DNA of 40,765 nucleotides from Bacillota bacterium (lineage in GTDB: Bacteria > Bacillota > Sulfobacillia > RBS10-35 > JAJYVN01), in contig JAJYVV010000017.1 in the NCBI GenBank assembly GCA_021791815.1, positions 1 through 40,765 of the forward strand. The letters are read 5' to 3'. Made by a program: the position numbers and the translations under genes. This document shows positions 35,824 to 40,765 of the stretch, one piece after another; within the stretch, counting starts at the first letter, position 1; each line of letters starts with the position of its first letter. The notes below the pieces were generated by a model. That model worked only from the letters and a program-made list of their open reading frames with translations, had not been told where the DNA came from and made no database searches.

Positions 35824-36378
35824 GTGGCCCGGGCCCTCGCCAAGTTCACGTACGCCGACCTCCGGGAGATGCCCGAGGACGGCCGCCGTTACGAGGTAGT
35901 GGGAGGAGACCTGCTGGCGAGCCCTTCCCCGAAGGTCTCGCACCAGGTGGTGGTCGGCGCCGTATACGCCCTGCTCCGCGAGGCGGCGCGCGCCGGGCAC
36001 GGCCGGGCGCTGGTGGCTCCCACCGACGTCTTTTTCGATGAGCACAACGCGGTCGTGCCGGACGCCCTCTTGGTGTCGAAGGCCCACCTCGCCATCATCG
36101 CCGAGGACGCTGTTCGTGGCGTGCCGGACCTGATCGTCGAGGTGCTGTCCCCGAGCACGAGGGCGCGGGATCTGGGCCCCAAGCTGCGCCTGTACGAACG
36201 GGCAGGCGTCCGCGTGTACTGGGTCCTCGACCCGGCGGCGCAGACGCTGGCCTCGTACTCCAGGTCGGCGGCCGGCCCGGAGTACGAGGAGCCCCGCGTG
36301 CTCCACGGCGCCGCCACCGTCGAATGCCCGCTGTTTCCCGGCATCGCATCGCCCGTCGCCGCGCTCTTCGCCGATTGA
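35824..36378 (+). CDS. Uma2-family (DUF820) PD-(D/E)XK protein
   Basis: GTG 35824 follows GGAGG by nine bases. The 184-residue protein is a typical Uma2: FTYADLREMPEDGRRYEVVG, VVPDALLVS (catalytic Asp), GVPDLIVEVLSPSTRARDLG (Asp/Glu) and KLRLYERAGVRVYWVLDP (Lys). All core residues of the PD-(D/E)XK fold are present. The family is widespread and often present in many copies per genome. Its biological role is not settled; nuclease activity is presumed from the fold. Confidence 0.9.
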   Translation: MARALAKFTYADLREMPEDGRRYEVVGGDLLASPSPKVSHQVVVGAVYALLREAARAGHGRALVAPTDVFFDEHNAVVPDALLVSKAHLAIIAEDAVRGVPDLIVEVLSPSTRARDLGPKLRLYERAGVRVYWVLDPAAQTLASYSRSAAGPEYEEPRVLHGAATVECPLFPGIASPVAALFAD

Positions 36379-36501
36379 GCGGCGGCAGGGGCACGGCCGG
36401 GCGCGCCCCGGGCCTCCCCGCCGCTCTGTCCGCGTGGAACCCCGCGCCCGCCCCGGCGCCTCCCACAGGCGGAGGGGATGGCCGTGGTCCGCGGCGCCGG
36501 A

Positions 36502-37142
36502 ATGCGCACGGCCCGGGCTCGGACGGCGGCCGTGGTGGCGGCGCCTCGCCTACGCCGCATGCGGCCGCCCGGGCGGCCCGGCCGCGAGCGCGGTCGCCAC
36601 CCTGCGCGTCTCTCCCGCGGCGAGGCCGCCGGGGACGGTGGCGACCCTCTCCGGAACCGCGCGGCCCTCCGCGGCGGCCGGCGCGACCTATGGGCACGCG
36701 ACGGTGTGCGTGGAGGGCTGGTCCGACGGCTCCTGGAGGAGGCCGTCGCGGTGCACTGGGCCGGAGACTCGTTCGCGCTGGAGTTCCGCGTGCCGGCAGC
36801 CCCGTGGATCACCGCGGCGGCGCCCATGCCCTGCGCTCGGGCGATGAGTCCGTCGACGTGCGGTGCCTGCTGCGCCCGGTTTCCACGAGGATCTGCGACC
36901 TCGCCCGCGGGGATCGCGTTCCGTCTGACGGGTCCCGTGCCCCCGTCCGCGCCGCCCCAGGCACCCCCGTCGCCGTAGCGGGATGGGCGCCGCTCTCGCC
37001 GGCCCCTGGAGTACCGTCCTCCATCCCCGGACTCGGCGTCGTCGCGCCGGGCGCATACCTCGTCGCGCCGCACACCGACCTGGGCGGCACGGGCCCGCGG
37101 GCGGCCCCGCCGCCAGCACCGCGACCTCCGCGCCGCCGCTGA
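36502..37142 (+). pseudogene. Exported protein remnant, frameshifted
   Basis: ATG 36502 begins MRTARARTAAVVA. A shift near 36545 leads to RLAYAACGRPGGPAASAVAT, a plausible lipoprotein-type signal peptide, then RVSPAARPPGTVATLSGTA. Further shifts give AVAVHWAGDSFALEFRVPAA and DESVDVRCLLRPVSTRICDL, ending near LVAPHTDLGGTG and TGA 37142. The composition is that of a secreted beta-sandwich protein. No family is recognised. It looks like a decayed or badly sequenced gene. Confidence 0.45.
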
Positions 37143-37143
37143 C

Positions 37144-37933
37144 ATGGACCTGCTCGGCAGCGTCCACCGTTTGTGAATCGTCCCGGCGGTCGGCGCCGCC
37201 ACCGCCCCGTCCGCTGCCCTGCGGCAGGCGCGGTGCACCGCGACCGGCCCTCAGGCTCCGACGGCGGCCGGACGTGGTCGCTCGCGCCCGCCGCCGGTGT
37301 GCTGCGCGCCTCCCGCCCGGCGGGGTTCACGCCCGTGCCGGGCACGGTCCCCGTGCCCACCGGGGCGGACCCCGCGGGCTTTGGCCGCTTCGTCGCGACG
37401 GCCGTCGGCCCCGTTCAGGCGATCTGGGCCATCCGGGTCACCGGTGGTCGAGAAGACCGTGGACGGCGGGTCCTCCTGGGACCCGGCCGCCCCGACCGCC
37501 CGCCGACGGGTCCATGCGTCGGGTGGGGCCCGGCCGCCAACGGCTCCTCGCCCGGAACGGGCACCCCCCATCTGCGGATCGCCTCCGCGGACAGCGGCAC
37601 GAACTGGACCCCGCCGGGGACGAGGGCCAGGTCCGCTCCGTCGGAACGGGTCCCCTCGGCCCCTGCGCACTCGCGGCGCTCTCGGCCTCCGAGGTGGCCC
37701 TCCTCGGCGACTGGAGCCGGCCGCGGGACCGAGGGTGCACCTGGGCGAGCGTGGCGCTGCCCCTGCCGCCCTCGTCCCGGGACCTCGCTGCCGACACGGA
37801 CCGCTGCCCGGGCCTGCGGATGCGGCCGAACGGCACCCTTCAGGTGGATGGCTGGGTCCTGCCGCCCGGGGCGGCGCGGTGGCGCCCCGTCGCGCCGGCC
37901 CGGCCGCGGTCGGGCGGCGCCGCGTGCGGCTGA
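37144..37933 (+). pseudogene. Asp-box (BNR/YCF48-like) propeller protein, disrupted
   Basis: Four Asp-box motifs (S/T-x-D-x-G-x-x-W) appear in order but in different frames: SDGGRTW, TVDGGSSW, SADSGTNW and DRGCTW. They are spaced as in sialidase-like or YCF48-like propellers. The opening MDLLGSVHRL is followed by an in-frame TGA (about 37174) where a Trp would fit. At least three shifts are needed to reach the stop at 37933. Together with the preceding remnant it may be one exported propeller gene. Confidence 0.5.
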
Positions 37934-38066
37934 GGCGGCGGGCCGTCCCCCGGGACGGCGGCGGCAGTCTCGGCCACCGTCCCCGGCGAACCCCTCCGGC
38001 CGGGCGCGGGAACGGCCCGGAAGCCGCGGCCACGCCCCAGGGCTCCACGCCGGGGAGGGGCGGGCC

Positions 38067-39390
38067 ACGGACCGCATCGCCGAGGCCGTCGAGGCCACGC
38101 CGTGGGTGGACACGCACGAGCACCTGCTGGAGCCGGGGACGCGCGCCCGGGGGCCGGGCGCGCACGCCCTCCAGCCCTGCAGCGACTTCGCCCTGCTGTT
38201 CTGCCACCACGCGCTGGACGACCTCGTCTCGGCGGGCATGCCGGCCGGCGCCCGGGAGCGCCTGCTGGCGCACGGCGCGCCGGCCGCCGAGAAGTGGGCG
38301 GCCCTGCGACCGTGGTGGGAGCGCTGCCGCCACACCGGTACCTGCGCGCGGTGGGCGGGACGCTGCGCATCCTCTTCGGCGTGGATCCAGGCGCGCTGGA
38401 CGGCCCTGCCTGCGAGCGCGTCTCGATCGCGATGGCCGAGGAGGCGGCGCGACCCGGCTTCTACCGCCGCGTCCTCGACCGGGCCGGCGTGCTGACCTGC
38501 CAGATCAACACCCTGGAGCAGGGCCTCTTCATGGAGACGTCCGAGCCCACCTGCTCCTGCGGGACCTCGGCGCCGGCGCGCTCTCCACCGGGCTCGACGT
38601 CCGGGAACTGGAGCGGCGCAGCGGGCGGCCCGTGCGCGACCTGGCGGACTGGCACGGGGTCATCGACTGGGCCTTCGAGACGTATGGTCCGCGGGCCTTG
38701 GCGCTCAAGAGCGCGGCGGCGTATGCCCGGCGACTCGATTACGCGCCGGTCGCCGCGGAGGCCGCCGCGCCGCTGTTTGCGCGCCACCTGGCCGGCGAGA
38801 CCCCGCAGCCCCGACTGCGCAACGCCCTGGAGGACCATCTCTTCCGCGTCTGCCTCGCGCGCGCCCAGGCGCGCGGCCTGCCCGTCAAGCTGCACTGCGG
38901 GTATCACGCGGGAACCGGCGGGATGCCGCTTTCGCGGGTGAAGGAGAACGCGCCGGACGTCTGTGGCCTGCTGCGCGAGTTCCCGGAGGCCCGCTTCGTC
39001 CTGATGCACGCCGGCTACCCGTGTCAGGACCAATACATCGCCCTGGCCAAGCACTACCCGAACGCGTACGTGGATCTCTGCTGGGCCTGGATCGTCAGCC
39101 CGGCGGCGACGGTCCGCTTCGTGCGCGAGTTCCTCTGCGCGGCGCCGGCGAGCAAGCTCCTCTGCTTCGGCGGCGACTACGCCACGGTGGAGAACGTGGC
39201 CGGGCACGCGGCGGTGGCCCGCAGGGGGCTCGCGCTGGCTCTGCGCGGGCTGGTGGACGAACGGTGGATGGACGAGGGCTCGGCCCTGGCGCTCGTGCCG
39301 CGCCTGATGGGAGACAACGCGCGGGAGCTCCTCCGCCTCGACCGGGCCCGCCGGCTCGCGGGCCGGGCGACCGTCCCGGCCCCGGTGTGA
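38067..39390 (+). CDS. Amidohydrolase-2 / uronate-isomerase-like TIM-barrel enzyme (two frameshifts)
   Basis: DRIAEAVEATPWVDTHEHLL opens the barrel with the metal-binding HxH. RILFGVDPGALDGP, LPVKLHCGYHAGTG, FVLMHAGYPCQDQYIALAKH, VYVDLCWAW-like NAYVDLCWAW and LCFGGDYATVEN give the later His/Asp ligands. One-base shifts near 38338 and 38552 divide the gene into three frames. No ATG, GTG or TTG precedes the first motif in frame. GGGGAGGGG is ideally spaced before ACG 38067, which I take as the start or as a mutated one. Relatives hydrolyse or isomerise small sugar acids. Confidence 0.72.
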
Positions 39391-39428
39391 CCGCCGAGGT
39401 GGGACGGCCGCCGCGGCCCGTGGGGATC

Positions 39429-39638
39429 TCAGCCCCGGATGTTGAGCAGGGCCCCGGAACCCTTCGCGCCTTCGTGGCCCCCGTCGTTGTCCCCGTCGGT
39501 CGCCCGGGCGCCCGAGGCCGGTACCCCCGGGCGGGGCTTCCCCGCCTGCGCGGGCGCCGCGCGGCCCTTGGGCTGGACCGTCGGGGTCCAGGCGGGCCCC
39601 TGGGCCGCGACCGCACCGATCGGCATGATGGCTGTCAC
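39429..39638 (-). CDS. Small Asp/Gly-motif protein
   Basis: A 69-residue frame starts at GTG 39638 after GCGAGGGG. It starts VTAIMPIGAVAAQGPAW and contains TVQPKGRAAPAQAGKP, then ATDGDNDGGHEGAKG, ending in GALLNIRG. The DxDNDGG cluster resembles a calcium-binding loop. The layout (short N-terminus, Pro/Ala/Lys-rich middle, DGDNDG, hydrophobic end) recalls a widespread class of small uncharacterised bacterial proteins. Composition differs from shadow ORFs, which supports coding. Function is unknown. Confidence 0.5.
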   Translation of the reverse strand: MTAIMPIGAVAAQGPAWTPTVQPKGRAAPAQAGKPRPGVPASGARATDGDNDGGHEGAKGSGALLNIRG

Positions 39639-39693
39639 CCCCTCGCCGTCCCTGCAACGACGCCCGCCCTGACGCCGGGATGACGGCGCGCCC

Positions 39694-40765
39694 CTATCCC
39701 CCGCGCCGCGCGGCCAGCAGCCCCTCCAGGGCGGCCGCGGCCTCCACCGCGAATGCGGGATCGTTGATGTGCGCGTCGACCTCGCGGACGGGGATATCGG
39801 GTCGGAGGGCCTGCCGCAGGGCCGCTCGGAACGCGCCGTCCGCCTCGGGATCCCAGAAGACCTCGCCCTCGCGGTCGAGGGCGGACACCCCGCGCAGGGG
39901 CAGCAGGACCAGCACCGGCCCGCGCGCCAGGGAGAGCCGGAGCGCGATCTCGGCCGCGATCGCGCGATTCTCCTCGGGGGTGGTGCGCATCAGCGTGACC
40001 TGCGGGTTGTGCCGGTGCAGGCGGCGGACGCGGAACCGCTCGGGCACGGTTTCGGGCGGGCCGAAGTTGACCATGTCCAACGCGCCCGGGGCGACGACCT
40101 GGGGGATTCCGGCGCGCCCCGCCGCGCGCAGGCGGTCCGGTCCGGCGGAGAGGACGCCGCCCACCACCTCGTCGGCCCACTCCGTGGTGGTGAGGTCGAG
40201 GACCCCGTCGACCACGCCGGAGTCGATCAGGTCCTCCATGGCGCGCCCGCCCTGACCGGTCGCGTGGAACACGAGGACCTCGAAGCCGTGGCCCTCCAGG
40301 TGCCTCCGCGCGGCGGTCACCCCGGGGGTGGTGACGCCAAACATGGTCGCGCAGACCAGCGGCCCGGCGCCGTGCTCCGCGGGGGGCGGCCCGGCGAGGG
40401 CCATGGCGGCGGCGGCGCGGGCGGCGTTGCGCAGCACCGCGCGGCTGACGCGGTTCAGTCCCGCGACGTCGACGACCGCGTGCATCAGGGTCACGTCGCG
40501 CAGGCCGACGTAGGGGGCCACGTTGCCGGAGGCCACGGTCGAGACGATGAGCTTGCCCGTCCCGACGGGCAGGGCCGCCATGCCCTCGGCGGCGATGGCG
40601 GTGCCGCCGGAGCCGCCGGCCGCGACCGCCGCCGCCACCTCGCCGCGCCGCCAGGCCTCGGTCAGGAGCACCCGGAGGCCGCGGCCCATCGCCGCCACCG
40701 CGTCGGCGCGCGGCATGGCGTCGACGGCCCGGGCGGTGCTGCCGGCGGCCGCGGCGACCGCCGCA
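39694..40765 (-). CDS. Tm-1-like ATP-binding (UPF0261) protein, 5' end outside the window
   Basis: The frame is open to the right edge, so the N-terminus is missing; the computed start at 40716 is internal. VAAGGSGGTAIAAEGMAALP, GTGKLIVSTVASGNVAPYVG and LMHAVVDVAGLN are UPF0261 motifs in the N-terminal half. HATGQGGRAMEDLIDSG, VVDGVLDLTTTEWADEVVGG and FGVTTPGVTAARRHL are from the second domain, and FWDPEADGAFRAALRQ and VREVDAHINDPAFA close the protein. Tm-1 itself is a plant antiviral protein; bacterial members are of unknown function and often stand next to TIM-barrel (TIM-br) proteins. Confidence 0.88.
   Translation of the reverse strand, partial: AAVAAAAGSTARAVDAMPRADAVAAMGRGLRVLLTEAWRRGEVAAAVAAGGSGGTAIAAEGMAALPVGTGKLIVSTVASGNVAPYVGLRDVTLMHAVVDVAGLNRVSRAVLRNAARAAAAMALAGPPPAEHGAGPLVCATMFGVTTPGVTAARRHLEGHGFEVLVFHATGQGGRAMEDLIDSGVVDGVLDLTTTEWADEVVGGVLSAGPDRLRAAGRAGIPQVVAPGALDMVNFGPPETVPERFRVRRLHRHNPQVTLMRTTPEENRAIAAEIALRLSLARGPVLVLLPLRGVSALDREGEVFWDPEADGAFRAALRQALRPDIPVREVDAHINDPAFAVEAAAALEGLLAARRGG

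Noticed and set aside
37174-37176. TGA in the Asp-box gene as a second selenocysteine
   Set aside because: The expected residue is Trp, there is no nearby redox motif, and the gene is broken by several frameshifts. A plain nonsense change or error is more likely.

Overview
The window is about 40.8 kb of very GC-rich bacterial chromosome, roughly three quarters G+C by eye. Genes sit on both strands in short operons with GGAGG-type ribosome binding sites, many GTG starts, and several 1-4 base stop/start overlaps. The gene mix (two-thioredoxin-fold disulfide oxidoreductase, DUF72, phytanoyl-CoA dioxygenase, GH43, an ADP-ribosylglycohydrolase with C-terminal modules, a Tm-1-like protein, Uma2, Rpn) fits a free-living high-GC lineage such as deep-branching Firmicutes (Limnochordia/Symbiobacterium-like), Chloroflexi or Armatimonadota. 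No rRNA, tRNA or phylogenetic marker is present, so this placement is inference. I see no CRISPR array, prophage or intact insertion sequence.

Layout. 1-2.2 kb is accessory: a decayed transposase, a HepT-like toxin fragment and an Rpn-type nuclease. 2.6-9.9 kb is regulatory and redox: an ECF sigma factor fused to a zinc anti-sigma-like module and coupled to a DUF4932 protein, a broken S41 protease, the oxidoreductase with an in-frame TGA, a broken phosphotransferase, a second ECF sigma factor with a long C-terminal extension, and a membrane protein. 10.3-18 kb has an ADP-ribosylglycohydrolase fusion, an M14 peptidase, a Doc-type toxin-antitoxin pair, acetyltransferases, an S66 LD-carboxypeptidase, a HIT protein, and a PadR/heme-monooxygenase pair. 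18-26 kb holds small-molecule and carbohydrate enzymes (PhyH, DUF72, SDR, GH43, TetR/DUF2306, a propeller-barrel protein). 26.6-30.2 kb is a tightly coupled four-gene minus-strand operon that looks like surface-polysaccharide metabolism (ATP-grasp, PHP, NodB deacetylase, truncated hexapeptide acetyltransferase). 30.6-40.8 kb has an MFS transporter, two exported lipoproteins of visibly lower GC, an SDR, Uma2, decayed exported proteins, an amidohydrolase, a small Asp-rich protein and a Tm-1-like protein cut by the window end.

The most interesting signal is at 6342-6992. A protein disulfide oxidoreductase of exactly the expected length is interrupted only by TGA at codon 142. That codon is where the first cysteine of the CPxC redox motif should be. 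The next bases can fold into a hairpin whose five-base CGUGC loop has a G in its second position. This reads as a selenocysteine (UPHC) oxidoreductase with its own SECIS-like element. It is the only break in the window that falls exactly on a catalytic cysteine with the frame intact on both sides.

A caution covers the whole window. More than a dozen recognisable genes carry one- or two-base frameshifts, several in G or C runs, and a few carry in-frame TAG/TGA. Either the assembly has residual indel errors or the region is decaying; the sequence alone cannot separate these.
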